Source: Solenopsis invicta (Eukaryota > Arthropoda > Insecta > Hymenoptera > Formicidae). From it: a stretch of DNA of 64,000 nt. The notes under the pieces are model-generated. The model worked only from the letters and a program-made list of their open reading frames with translations. It was not told where the DNA came from and did not search any database. The stretch is from positions 8,752,279 through 8,816,278 of the forward strand of contig NC_052679.1 in NCBI RefSeq assembly GCF_016802725.1, given 5' to 3'. Position 1 is the first letter of the stretch; the number at the start of each line of letters is the position of its first letter. Shown here piece by piece: positions 22,801 to 33,178 of the stretch. Position numbers and translations under genes: made by a program.

Positions 22801-23021
22801 CGCCCCGTTCTTTTTTTTTTAATTTGTATCTTACTCGGAACACGTGTCGACAACGTGAGGGACTTTGAGATTATTGGAGATTATGTAACACAGAGGCGAC
22901 GCACAGTGCTGCCAGACGGGCCGGGTTGCCCCTCCACCAGGCTGCGCGCGTAGTAACCGCAGTTCCGAGTTTTGGCGCGATTCTCGCTAATGGACGCGGA
23001 CCTAACGGCTAAAGGCTAAAC

Positions 23022-23238
23022 CAGTGCTCGGAATTAGTGGCACATTTCGAGCTGATTTCCGAGGCGACGCCTACTGTCTCCCCTCGAGCCCCTCACTCCG
23101 CTCGCGGGCCTACAACCGAGCTGCCGGCCGCGCGTCAAATGTTGTGGCTCAGGAGCGTAGAGCGTCCCTTGTAAAAGAAATAGTCTAGGCCCTAGGCTCG
23201 GAAATCGGCTCGAAATGTGCCACTAATTCCGAGCACTG
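23022..23238. mobile_element. hAT-like MITE, 217 bp
   Basis: Inverted tips CAGTGCTCGGAATTAGTGGC and reverse complement extend about 40 bp. The 8-bp sequence GGCTAAAC flanks both sides (23014-23021 and 23239-23246). CAG-type ends with an 8-bp duplication are the hAT signature. GC-rich interior without coding capacity. Confidence 0.85.
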
Positions 23239-23284
23239 GGCTAAACAGTGGAAGTCATGACGAGACTTGTGATGTGATATGAAT

Positions 23285-24452
23285 ACTGAATAGGACAATA
23301 GGTATTATCTGTAATAATAGTACAAATAAAATATGATCTGTGATGATCTTTGCAATAATAGCAATAATAATAGTAGTAATAATAGTAGTAGTAATTTTAT
23401 TTTATTGAAATATTTATTTTAATGTTATAAAATCGTATTGTAATTTTCTTTTTTACTGATACTGGTAAGGTTTTTCGGCAGTTTTTCCTTACACTTGACT
23501 GTTTTTTGAAGATTATGTGATGTATTCTACCATTGTTCGCACTCGCATTTATGATTTTCACTCACGTGAGTATAGGGATATCGCATTTTCACTATGCTCA
23601 TAGCTAATTGCGCGTATTTTTTCATGTGAGATGAAAATACAAAAAATGAGAAAAGTCAACAAAGATACACAATCGACCTCCAGGTAAAACACACATGAGA
23701 TTTTTTTCACATGGAAGCTAGCAAATCGAAGAGTACATACCTCTTGTGTATAGCCAGATGTAATGAAGATGAAAGAAAAGTACATTGGGCAGGCGGGAGC
23801 GGATAAGGCACATCTCGCACGAGATATAAAGATCCTTCTTCGCCGGCAGGCAGGCGACTCGCATCCTCCTGTCAGAACTCCGTGTACTGGCTGGCACATC
23901 TACCCTACTTATTGGCGTACGTCGAGCCGTCGAGCAGCCAAGGCGACGAGCAGTGCTGCCAGATGAGTCGGGCTGACCGGCCTGCCTCTCCAGTCCTTCA
24001 GGGACGTATTGTAAGCGCGCGGATCCCAGTAAATATATATGCGAGTCTCGATTTTTATAATAAATCTAAATGTTTATATTCTTTCATACTACAAATTAAA
24101 AATTAATTTAAAAAGAATAGGATACAATAAAAAAATAATTTTTTATAAAAGGAATGGGATGAGAGAATAATTATAGAAAAACACATGTTATACATATAAT
24201 TATAATGAAATTTTTTATTTGGCAGAATAATATGGATACCAACATTGCAAGGGTAAACTGCCGAAAAACCTTACCAGTATCCGTAAAAAAGAAAATTACA
24301 ATACGATTTTATAACATTAAAATAAATATTTCAATAAAATAAAATTACTACTACTATTATTACTACTACTGCTATTATTGCAAAGATTATCACAGATCAT
24401 ATTTTATTTGTACTAATATCAAAGATCATACTTACCTATTGTTCTATTCTAA
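23285..24452. repeat. Inverted repeat pair with about 200-bp arms
   Basis: 23285-23490 is the reverse complement of about 24252-24452, including an (AAT/AGT)n-rich piece, AATCGTATTGTAATTTTC and GTAAGGTTTTTCGGCAGTTT. The central 760 bp holds no recognised gene but includes a GC-rich piece (23935-24030, AGTGCTGCCAGATGAGTCGG) similar in direct orientation to 22890-22950. Possibly a foldback element. Confidence 0.6.
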
Positions 24453-25047
24453 TTTAATACTTGTTGTCCTATCGGGGAATGTCACGCGTCTCATCGCCAA
24501 TTCGATAACTCCAGATCTGATGTTACATACGGCTGTTACTGTTGCTACCTAACATGATTTCGAATCTCGAGATTCTTCAGCCGAATTCTGGCGATTACAA
24601 TATTCAATACTTAATACAGCAATTAAAGAATGTGTTAATATTTAAGTCCTCTCTTGGCCACCATGCGCGTTTTTTATTTAAAATGTATCACGTAACAAAA
24701 AATTATGCTCATATTTTATATGAAATAAATACAACTATTGCCGAAATTTTTTTTTTTTTATAACTTGTTTTCTTACATTTACTTTATTTTACATAAATAT
24801 TTATTTACACTAACGTACATAGTGTTGCTCAACGGAAACCGCGAGAAGGTGGTGGTCTCTTCCGTCAGGAGGGAAATGTAAAAAATTCTTATGTATATTT
24901 AAAAGTAATAAGAATTGAAAGTAATATTTAATCAGCTACATTGTTTTAAAATATTAACTAGTCACATAAAAAATGGAATTAGTTAACGTTGCAAAATAAT
25001 GTAACTAATTAAATATCACTTTTAAAATAAATATTTTCCATTTCCCT

Positions 25048-25050
<3 letters not shown>
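24453..25050. other. No gene recognised
   Basis: AT-rich sequence with one short open frame (24542-24763) lacking recognisable features. Confidence 0.4.
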
Positions 25051-25092
<42 letters not shown>

Positions 25093-25260
25093 TGCGTGCG
25101 TGCGTGCGTGCGTGTGCGTGCGCGTGCGCGTACGTGCGCGTGCGTGCGCGCGCGCGTGTGTGTGCATGTGCGCTTGTGCGTGCGTACGTGCGTGCGTACG
25201 TGCGTGCGTGCGTGCGTGCGTGCGTGCGTGTGTGTGTGTGTGTGTGTGTGTACACACACA
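25051..25260. repeat. (TG)n/(TGCG)n microsatellite
   Basis: About 210 bp of TG and TGCG/CGTG repeats ending in TACACACACAC. The Cys/Val- and Thr/His-rich open frames on both strands are artefacts of the repeat. Confidence 0.95.
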
Positions 25261-25621
25261 CTTATAATTACTTTAACTTATTATTGTTACACTATGCTGG
25301 CTATTGCAGAGGCTGTAATTTTTTTAGCCCGTTGGGCACACTCCGTACGGATGAGCAGTTCTCCTGGATTATTCATTTCTTCCTCATGTCCGCATTTCAA
25401 TTCCAATAATATAGTTGTTGCGTCTGCTCTTGGCAGGCGGATGATCCGCATTCATCTCGTTTCTCTAGTAAGAGCCTGGTGAGCTCCTGAAACTTTCGGG
25501 ACCATCTCGTTTTGCCTCCAACCGGCTGGATATATCGGAGGAGTTTGGCCCTCCTTGCCATCCTGCGTAAGATCTTCCAACATTTTTTCCAGGTCTTCTC
25601 GAGCGTGCTCAATATGCACCC

Positions 25622-26400
25622 CTTTTTTTTTTTTTTTTTTTTTTACATGGGGAAATCCTCATGGATACCCCTCCTTTCCGGGGGGAAGGGAGGCGGTTAT
25701 GCCGGACTCTTACCGGCTAAAACCCCATGGTGGCCCCCTTAACATGGGACGTGGGGGGGGCGCCCCGGGATTGCAGAGGCATACTCCATCGGGCGCCCCC
25801 CCGAGCCCCCTTCTCCCTCTCGAGAGAGAGAGAGTCGTCCTAACTGGAGATCGTTGCGGGACCACCGCGCAACGGTCTCCCCTACTGGGGAGCTGCGTGC
25901 AATGGGATAAGGTGCCCCCGCACCCCATCCCTGCAGCTCCCGGCAGTCGCGGCCTGGCGGGACGGGCGCGCTCGCACGACCTCCCTCCAGCCCGCGACTG
26001 ATGTTGGGGAGTGTTAGAGGGCCCGTGCGAAAGCTCGGGCCCTTCTCCCCGGTTTCTTTCTCCTGCAGGGGTCGGCGTTCGGGGCCGACTCCCTTCGTCT
26101 TTCTTCGCTCTCCTTCTGCGAGATAACGGACTCGCAGAAGGAGAGCGCGGCTGCCCAGTGCTCCTCCCCTTCAAGCATGGCACGCACCATGCTCTCCAGG
26201 GAGAAGTCTACCTGGTTGATGGAAAGGGCCTCAAGTAGGACCCGGCGGTCAGCATCCCACGCTGGACACTCCAGCAGGGTGTGATCCGCCGAGTCCATCA
26301 GGGCCCCGCAGTGGTGGCACACACTGGTGGGTTCACGGCCTATGCGGTGCAGGAACTCACCGAAGCAGCCATGCCCGGTGAGCACCTGCCCCAGCCTGTA
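25622..26400 (-). mobile_element. 5'-truncated R1-like LINE with 16-bp target duplication
   Basis: A poly(A) tail reads as 22 T on the plus strand (25623-25644). The sequence TGCTCAATATGCACCC flanks both sides exactly (25606-25621 and 26401-26416). Only the 3' end of ORF2 plus a GC-rich 3' UTR remain. All three features are the standard outcome of target-primed reverse transcription. Inserted into the tudor-like fragment. Confidence 0.9.
26014..26385 (-). pseudogene. C-terminal end of an R1-clade LINE ORF2
   Basis: 123 residues beginning LTGHGCFGEFLHRIGREPT, then the zinc-finger-like C-H-H-C end VCHHCGALMDSADHTLLECP followed by W and R, the conserved C-terminal CCHC region of R1/I-type ORF2. 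A Lys/Arg-rich tail leads to the stop. RT and endonuclease are lost through 5' truncation at 26400. The 3' UTR (25645-26013) is GC-rich, unlike the AT-rich neighbourhood. Confidence 0.75.
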
Positions 26401-26565
26401 TGCTCAATATGCACCCAAAACAAGGTCGGTGACTCCACCTCGATGATCCTGACCTTTAGCGATCCGCGAGTTAGAAAGGTGGTATCAATTAATTTTATTT
26501 CCATTTTTTGTTGTTAAAAATTTAGGTTTGGTTTTAGAAGTTTGCGATTATTGAGGAGAGGTAGT

Positions 26566-26671
26566 TTACATGTCGTAGCATGCAAGGTCTACACGTCGTA
26601 GCGTGTAAAATTTACATATCGTAATGTGTAATTTATGTAAAAGGATTTGCTTGCACGTCATAGCGTGCAAG
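26566..26671. repeat. Array of four small hairpins with a conserved TCGTAG loop
   Basis: Hairpin 1 is 26569-26582 (CATG-TCGTAG-CATG), 2 is 26590-26607 (TACACG-TCGTAG-CGTGTA), 3 is 26613-26630 (TACATA-TCGTAA-TGTGTA), 4 is 26650-26671 (CTTGCACG-TCATAG-CGTGCAAG). Loop starts are 23, 23 and 39 bp apart. Stem bases change together while pairing is kept. It lies 230 bp downstream of the Gypsy integrase end on the minus strand, so it may be part of that element's 3' region. Confidence 0.7.
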
Positions 26672-26901
26672 TTTTTGAGATGATTAATACGATAAGATTA
26701 TGAAAAAATTTAGGTAAAACAAAACTATGGTTATCTTTACGTGTCCCCCTCCCCCACCCTCAATTTTTTAAATTCTTCAATTCAAAAGTGTACGTCGATG
26801 TTTCCTTTGTAGGTAGGAGAAGGTAAACTGGTTTTTTTGCCATCCAGATAATTATGCTCTTTTTCTTCGGTCTCTGTGGTTGAAGGATTTTCTTTATTGT
26901 T

Positions 26902-27407
26902 TCAATTTTTCGTAATTTTTATGTAAAAAATGCGTAACCGATTCGGGAGTACAATTCGACTACTTTTCTTAATTTTGATTTTTACATTATTTCTATTTAA
27001 TATTTCTAAAATTTCATGAGAACCTGTGTATTGATCGCCAAATTTATCGGATTTAGGCCCATTTAGTAGAAATACCTGATCACCAGGTTTAAAAGTTTGA
27101 GGGTTAAATTTTTTGTCGTAATATTTCTTTGACTTAGTTTTTGCTTTAATTACATTTGTGCGAGCGGTTGTTTGTATAGCGTGGAGCTGTGTGATGAGAT
27201 CTATTAGGTAAGCGTCATAATTAACTAACTTATCTTCTGGAGCTAAGACTTCATTAGAAGGAATTCTTGTTATTTTTCCGAAAACTAACTCGTATGGAGT
27301 ATGTTTTGTTGCTTCATGTACGCTTGTATTATAATTAAACATTACAAGGCCGGTCCATTTAACCCACTGCATTTGATCAGTAGCGTACTGCTTCAAATAT
27401 TCTCCTA
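26902..27407 (-). pseudogene. Gypsy integrase, C-terminal part
   Basis: Minus-strand reading YLKQYATDQMQWVKWTGLVM, then the Gypsy block ATKHTPYELVFGK, KTKSKKYYDKK, and the chromodomain-preceding FKPGDQVFLLN, ending with a stop at 26902. It is the direct continuation of the frame at 31150-31740. The two parts are separated by the TA-flanked element 27408-31149, whose tip adds a false start (MCADWV) to this ORF. Confidence 0.85.
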
Positions 27408-28506
27408 CCCAATCAGCACACAATATTTTTTAAACGGTTTTTTAATATTCATTTAATATTAATTTTTCATTGTACAATTTATTATAACAAATATATTTAT
27501 TAAATATTTATTAAATATTTATTTAACATTAATTAAATATTAAAAATAATGATTTAGAAAAAAATATTTATTTAAAATTTATTTAACGTTTATTTAACAT
27601 TTATTTAACATTAACTAAATATTTAAAATAATGATTTGGGAAAATATTAATTTAACGTTTATTTAACGTTTATTTAATACTTATTTCACATTAATTTTTT
27701 ATTTGAAAAAAAAAAACATTTTTTAAAAACATTAATTTAACATTTATTAAACATTAATTTAATATTTATTTTACATTAATTTTTCATTTAAAAAACATTT
27801 TTTAAAAACATTAATTTAACATTTATTCAACATTAATTTAATATTTATTTCACATTAATTTTTCATTTGAATAAACATGTTTTAAAACATTAATTTAACA
27901 TTTATTCAACATTAATTTAATATTAATTTTACAATAATTTTTTATTTAAAAAAACCGTTTATAAAAACATTAATTTAACATTTACTTAACATATATTTAA
28001 TATTCATTTTATATTAATTTTTTATTTAAAACAATTTCAAAAGCATTAATTTTATATTTATTAAATATTAATTTAATATTTATTATTTATTTTTTTTAAA
28101 TAAACATTTTTAAAATATTTATTTAATATTGTTTAAGTATTTATTTTTCATGAATTATTTAATTGAAAAAATGATTTTAGTAAGAATTTTTTAAATGTTT
28201 ATTTAATATTTATTTAACGTTTATTTAATATTAATTTTTTTACTTATTTTTCATCTCTATAAAATTATGTTTTATTTATTATTTATTTAACATTTAAGCT
28301 CTTTATTTTTTAATTATTATTGAATTTAAAATTTGTTTAAAAAATGTTTCAATAACATTTATGAAAATCAGTAAAAAATTAATTTATATATATTTAAATA
28401 AATAATATACTTTAATTATATATATTTCGTCTTTTCGAAGACATATTGACCTGATCTATCAGTGGTGTACATGCATAAACACAAAGTGTTTACAGATCAT
28501 CACAAG

Positions 28507-28577
28507 GGATCAGTTCGCAGCAATCATAAAAGTCAAGCAACGTTTATTGGAGTCACAACTTGGATGAGTGACCGCGT
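28507..28577 (+). ncRNA. 5S rRNA-derived module A
   Basis: Reads GGATCAGTTCGCAGCAATCA...AAAGTCAAGCAACG...ACTTGGATGAGTGACCGCGT, collinear with roughly nt 30-105 of eukaryotic 5S rRNA, covering the A box (AAGTCAAGCAACG) and C box (ACTTGGATGAGTGACCGC). Preceded by a conserved TGACCTGATCTATCAG leader. Not a functional 5S gene: the 5' end and terminal stem are missing. Confidence 0.65.
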
Positions 28578-29144
28578 GGAAATTTCCGAGAAAAAAATTC
28601 TTAAGAAAAAAACCTTGTTGCGTCCGCGGATTCGCGAAGGTTGCGATCCCGGGACGTAGATCTGGTTCGTTGGTTAGTTTTGGTGTTAAGGCAGCTGTCA
28701 CCAGTCGCGGCTCCGAATCGTGTGATAACACGGCCGGATACGCGACAAATTCCTTGTATGGGAAATAGGAGGTATTGTAGAAAGATATATTATTAGTAGG
28801 TTTAGAAAATGTAGTAGCGTTTTATTAACGCTACTGGAGGTGTAGCGTGCGTGCTCGAGCTTGGCGTAGGATTAAATGAATGACAGAGCGTGTAATGATT
28901 AAACTGAATATGTATATGTATTTTCGTGATTATGGAATAGTAGATGGTTACATATGGGGGCTGCGGGTAAAACGTCATCTTGCGAAAGAAGCGCTTTCTG
29001 CCGCCGGCGTACGCGCGGTGTGCCCTACGTTTGCCCATATGTGCTTCAAACGAGGCATGGTAGAGTTAATATGGGAGAAGGATTGCCACGTGAATGCGTA
29101 AATGAGCGGGTAACTTACCGATCTTCCGAATGGACGACTTTAAC

Positions 29145-29181
<37 letters not shown>

Positions 29182-29329
29182 CAGTATAAAAGATCTACGA
29201 GATTTAGAAAAATAAATTAGTGATCGAGTATTTGTTACGAGTGACGAATCCGCTGGGTCGGAGTGGTCACCCGTTAGAACGCCTCCCTTAAAGGTGGGAA
29301 TTATACGGGAAAAGAGGGGACGGTGAAAG

Positions 29330-29490
29330 CGTCGAGGAGTCGCGCTAGCGAGTCTTCTTCGACGCCGCAGGAAAGAGAGAGAGAGAGAGAGGAGACGTAG
29401 AAGAGTCGCGCTAGCGAGTCTTCTTCGACGCCGTAGGAGGGAGAGAGAGAGGAGACGTTGGAGAGTCGCTTTCGCGAGTCTTCTCCAACG
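29330..29490. repeat. Three tandem hairpin units in purine-rich DNA
   Basis: Units at 29330-29364, 29396-29430 and 29456-29490, each CGT-GA-GAG-TCGC-loop-GCGA-GTCTTCT-ACG and separated by GA-rich runs. Stems differ yet mostly pair: GTCGAGGAGTCGC/GCGAGTCTTCTTCGAC versus GTTGGAGAGTCGC/GCGAGTCTTCTCCAAC. Confidence 0.65.
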
Positions 29491-30402
29491 CTCGGAAGAA
29501 AGGGAGGGAGGCAGAGAAACGAGTGAGGCCACACTCTAGCTAGTGCTAGGTGAGGTTCAATCCTCAGGATCTCTGGTGGAAAGGAGGGAGAGGAAAAGAG
29601 GCGATCCGACCGGGGCCACCCCGAAGACCAACGTCTTCGTCAGGAGTAAAACCCTCCCGTCGCTGAGATCGTACCTGGAGATCTGAACGTTGGTGGTCGC
29701 CGATGGCAGCGAATCTCACTCGACCAACAAGACTGATCTGATCTTCGAGCTCCGATTTCGCTCCTTATATAGGCAAGGATATGGGCAAGAGGTGTCGCGG
29801 GACGATTCCTCAGGTTCGCGGAAAATTCGGAGCGATAGTTTTTCGTAACGTGTGGCCCTTAGAAGCCCGCCCCGTTCCGCGACCGCGCGGCTTACGCCTA
29901 TATCGCGCGAGCGCTTGTAGACTTCTCCGGGGATCGCGACTCGCGGGGGCACCGCATACCAAGCTCCGACACGAAATCCAGTGCCCAGGAAATTAATAGA
30001 ATTTAATAGAATTTATATTGAGAGTGTACGAGGCGATAGCGCCAAGCACATGCAATAGTTTTATGTATAAAAAGTTAAGGTTTAATTATCGTTCGTAGGA
30101 GATTGATTGATTCAAAATTATTTGGCATTTTTATTGGCCGTGATTTTAGAGTTGTTTCAATCTGAGTTGCATGGCGCAGCAGTGGGAAGCGTCCATGAGT
30201 GGATCACGCTTAGATAATAATAAATTTGCCATTCTTAATATTTCGTATTAAATTGGAAAGATGAATAGAATTCCAACGCGCGGAGCTTGTTGGTATCAGA
30301 GGGGGACGCGAGCCGAGGGGTCGGCGCGCACGATGTTTGCCTCACGCCGATGGACGCTCGCGGGTGTTGCGCGTCGAGGGGGCGGCACGAGGTAGCCAAG
30401 CC

Positions 30403-30658
30403 TAGAGTCCCTAGAAGTAGAGAGTCTGGACATTTGCCCCTAAAATGTCGGTGATGTATATGTCGGTGTATGTACGTGAGCTTTATGTGTGTGTATGTTT
30501 ATCATTGTGTGCACTTGAACGTGTTGTATGCTGTTATCACATTGGCTAAAGAGGATTAAACAGGGATCCGTATTGGTGCTGCCATTTTAGGTGCACAATC
30601 ACGTGCATCCAATCACGTGGAACCCCGAAATGTCCAGACTCTCTACTTCTAGGGACTC
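30403..30658. mobile_element. MITE, 256 bp, with 9-10-bp target duplication
   Basis: Inverted ends AGAGTCCCTAGAAGTAGAGA and reverse complement extend about 40 bp to GGACATTT. TAGCCAAGCC occurs at 30393-30402 and 30659-30668. A 9-10-bp duplication suggests a Mutator-like origin (inference). Confidence 0.8.
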
Positions 30659-31149
30659 TAGCCAAGCCGTATGAGATTTGAAATCGAGCGATATCGACTG
30701 ATGCGGGATTTATCTAATTGATCGGAGGATGTTTCCGATTCTGATTAGGTTATTATTAGTACGGATGGCGCGGAAAAATAAAAATTTTCTCGCCAGACGT
30801 AACAATCTCAATATTAAAAAAAATTGTTTAATGTAAAAAGGGGTGTAAATCCACTAATTTTAACGTTTTTGAAAAATTTTTTTATTGCAAAAGCTTTCTT
30901 TTAAATATTGTTTTGCTCATTTATGCTTCGTTAAAAAGAACGTTTCTTTAACGTTTAATAAACGTTTACTTTAAATGTTTTAAAAACGTTTTTATAATAT
31001 TTGAAAAATTTTTTTAATGTTAAAATAAACATTTTTTTAATGAAAAAAAGGGCACTTAACCCATTATTTTTAATGTTTTTATAAATGTTTTTAAAAATGT
31101 TTTTTCAATGTTTTTAAAAACATTTTTGAAATATTGTGTGCTGATTGGG

Positions 31150-31740
31150 TAGCACGTGATGTGATCTCTCTAACTATCCATTTGATTGTGGATGAAAAAC
31201 TATCAAAATTTGCGAATTTTAAACATTTTGGCAATTTTTTTCATTAAATCACTAATGAAATTTCTGCCTTGATCTATTAATATTGCTTTAGGTGCTCCGA
31301 GTATACAAATGAATCTGTCTACAAAAGCTTTAGCTATTGTTTTGGACGTTTGATCTGGTAAAGGTATTCCCATGCTAAATTTTGTTAATTGATCTCGTAA
31401 TGTTAGAATATATTCGTTTCTTCTTTCCGTTTTCGGCAACAGTCCGACAATATCCATCGCTATCTTATCAAAAGAAGATCCTGGCGTGTCAGTTCCCAGC
31501 AGTATTTATGCTTTATTCTGTGATATGTTTTTGTAACTCCTTGGTGTCCTCCGGTAGGTGAACAATGCACTTCGCCTATAATAATGGGATGGAGATCTTT
31601 AGGCGGATATTTTATTACTCCATTGCATATAATCAATTTAGTTTTTGAATCAACAAAAATTATTTGTAGTACGGATTTGATGTTGCTCCACGGTACATTA
31701 TTAACATCGTCTGATTTTACAATGTTGATTGTTTCTAATT
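31150..31740 (-). pseudogene. Gypsy integrase, zinc-binding and catalytic-core part
   Basis: Minus strand from about 31740: the H2C2-type block HCSPTGGHQGVTKTYHRIKH (near 31570-31510), then MDIVGLLPKTERRNEYILTL with a core Asp, SKTIAKAFVDRFICILGAPK, and LIDQGRNFIS with the second Asp (DQG). After a broken stretch the block HPQSNG...LERSHHVL (31200-31150) supplies the S-N-G-x-x-E part, with a stop inside. A frame break falls between IRKF (31203) and HPQSNG. Continues at 27407. The upstream end is cut by the piggyBac-like element at 31745. Confidence 0.8.
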
Positions 31741-31744
31741 TTAA

Positions 31745-32710
31745 CCTTTAAACACGTAAGTGGGTCTGAGAGACCCCATATGAAGTTTTCAACGCTTGCT
31801 ATGTGAAAACGGAATGAAATAGAAGGTTCGGATTAAGACGTAAAAAAAGTTTAAAATTTCCTCTTTCGATTGATATGCTGATCAACTTTTTTGGCCAACT
31901 AGAATTCGAACGGCACGGCAGCAAAGTTTTCTTAGAGTCAATGCGATCCATATAGTGTGTAAGTAAAACTTTTTTGTGAGTATTTTACATAAAAGAGCTG
32001 GACAAAATACGTTCGAACAGGTCGGTTTGCGGATGTTACTCGCATATACTCTGTCTAAAGTTGGAATACTATAAAATGCTGTAGAAAAAGGAGTTTTTCC
32101 GAAATATACCATGAAACACATCAATTTTTAACTTTAGACACGATTTGATTAAAAATACCTCATATTCGCTTTGTTACATAAGTACATTTTTGAATAGGAA
32201 TGACAATAATATAATTTTTTTTTTTTAAGTAAGTATGAATTTTTAGCTTTAAAACGGCGTATTGTAAAGTTTTTCAAAGTTTTTTTATTGCAAAGATGAG
32301 ATTTTTTTTTTAAGTAGATTTTTAGATGCCCCAAAATACTTCATAATTATACTTTTTAAAAGGAATGACTTTGCCAAATTTTATTTTGAAAGTGTGACTC
32401 TTTAGCTTTAAAACGCCGTATTTTAAAGTCCTTAAACGTTTTTTGTTGCAAAGATATGATTTTTTGAGGAAAAAGTGAATTTTTTACCAATTTCTCATTT
32501 TTGCTTAGTGTTTTTGCTTTTATAACTTCACAATAAATTATTTTTCGGCAATGTTGATTGTGCAGTCACACTCCTGAGATTTTAAACTTTTGTTTAAAAA
32601 AAAAATTCTAGAAAAATATTGAGTGTAAAGTTATAACTTCTCAAAGTTGAAAAAGTCTCTCAGACCCAAAAATGTGTTTCCGTATTTTGTAGGATCGGTG
32701 TGTTTAAGGG
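31745..32710. mobile_element. piggyBac-like non-autonomous element
   Basis: TTAA flanks both sides (31741-31744, 32711-32714). Ends CCTTTAAACACG and CGGTGTGTTTAAGGG are inverted, and a subterminal GGGTCTGAGAGACC / GTCTCTCAGACCC pair matches the style of piggyBac tips. The interior has diverged AGCTTTAAAACG-CGTATT repeats and a minus-strand open frame (31882-32124) with no transposase motif. Confidence 0.8.
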
Positions 32711-32714
32711 TTAA

Positions 32715-33176
32715 AAAGTGTATAAATAAAATGTTCTTAATAAAGTATATAATGAATCTGTATATAAATGTATATAAATTAAAGTAATTGTAAATAAATC
32801 ACTTTCTTCTATTATTGAAAACATGTATGATATGTTTCGTAGGTTAGAAAAGTAGAGAATATAAAAATTATTCTATAAAAATAAGAAATGTTAGAAAATT
32901 ATTAATTAAATGAAATTAAATACTTACGTACGTATTATTTAGCACAAATGTTGACTATTATTCATTTGTGTAAATTAAAGATACGTAATTTATAACGAAG
33001 CACTAGTGCTGCCAGCAGGCCGGCTAATGATGCAAGAATTTGGCGACTAATGCCGGCATGGCAACTGGTTTGTTTTTTGTAAAGTCACTAGATTTATAAA
33101 GTACCGCAATCATTCCGCCATTTTGGCTCCAACATGCGGCACGTTTAAAACGTGCATATGTGTATGAATGCGTATT
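32715..33176. other. No gene recognised
   Basis: AT-rich, with a short GC-richer piece (33001-33060, GTGCTGCCAGCAGGCCGG) resembling fragments at 22905 and 23950. Confidence 0.35.
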
Positions 33177-33178
33177 TA

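Larger units (their letters stand above)
25290..26504 (-). pseudogene. Tudor-domain-like coding fragment, split by a LINE
   Basis: On the minus strand ATG 26504 opens a frame that starts MEIKLIDTTFLTRGSLKVRI and continues IIEVESPTLFWVHIEHARED with the LINE removed. The V-x-I-x-x-V-x-S-P-x-x-F-W-V pattern is the first strand pair of a tudor domain, as in piRNA-pathway tudor proteins (TDRD12/Yb-like); the family is a guess. The second part (25605 down to about 25290) continues EDLEKMLEDLTQDGKEGQTP and then meets a stop near 25450, with other frames open beyond it. It could be an exon followed by an intron, or a decayed gene copy. The LINE at 25622-26400 disrupts the frame. Confidence 0.35.
28616..30804. 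other. GC-richer insertion with LTR-like ends (TGTTGCG...GTAACA)
   Basis: Interrupts the right half of the element 27408-31149. Its start TGTTGCGTCC and end GACGTAACA make a possible TG...CA LTR pair, but no target duplication could be read. Inside are a TATA-like AGTATAAAAG (29181-29190), purine-rich tracts, a tandem of three hairpins, a TTGGTATCAGAGGGG stretch (30291-30305) and a MITE (30403-30658). No coding capacity recognised. Solo LTR or another non-coding element remains open. Confidence 0.35.
27408..31149. mobile_element. TA-flanked word-built element with 5S-like core, inserted in Gypsy integrase
   Basis: Left tip CCCAATCAGCACACAATATT at 27408, right tip AATATTGTGTGCTGATTGGG ending 31149. 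TA stands at 27406-27407 and 31150-31151, and removing the element plus one TA rejoins the integrase frame. The left arm (27420-28430) is made of variants of TTTAATATTTA, AACATTTATT and ATTAATTT. The core at 28436-28605 includes a 5S-like module. The right arm (30850-31149) uses AACGTTTTTAAAA and AAACATTTTT words. The stretch 28616-30804 is a later GC-richer insertion. Confidence 0.85.

Noticed and set aside
22558..22853. Tyr/Ile/Leu-rich minus-strand ORFs resembling membrane proteins
   Set aside because: Translation of AT-rich ATAAATAAATA simple sequence.
25050..25482. Long Cys/Val- and Thr/His-rich open frames on both strands
   Set aside because: They are translations of a TG/TGCG microsatellite.
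29140..29534. Ser/Leu/Arg-rich minus-strand ORFs of 77-130 codons
   Set aside because: Products of GA-rich tracts and the tandem hairpin array; no domain and both frames open for composition reasons.
30291..30305. TTGGTATCAGAGGGG as a retrotransposon primer-binding site
   Set aside because: Resembles the 3' end complement of initiator tRNA-Met, but no LTR end with CA precedes it and no coding region follows.
31882..32124. Minus-strand ORF of 80 codons inside the piggyBac-like element
   Set aside because: No transposase motif; overlaps the repeat-rich interior.
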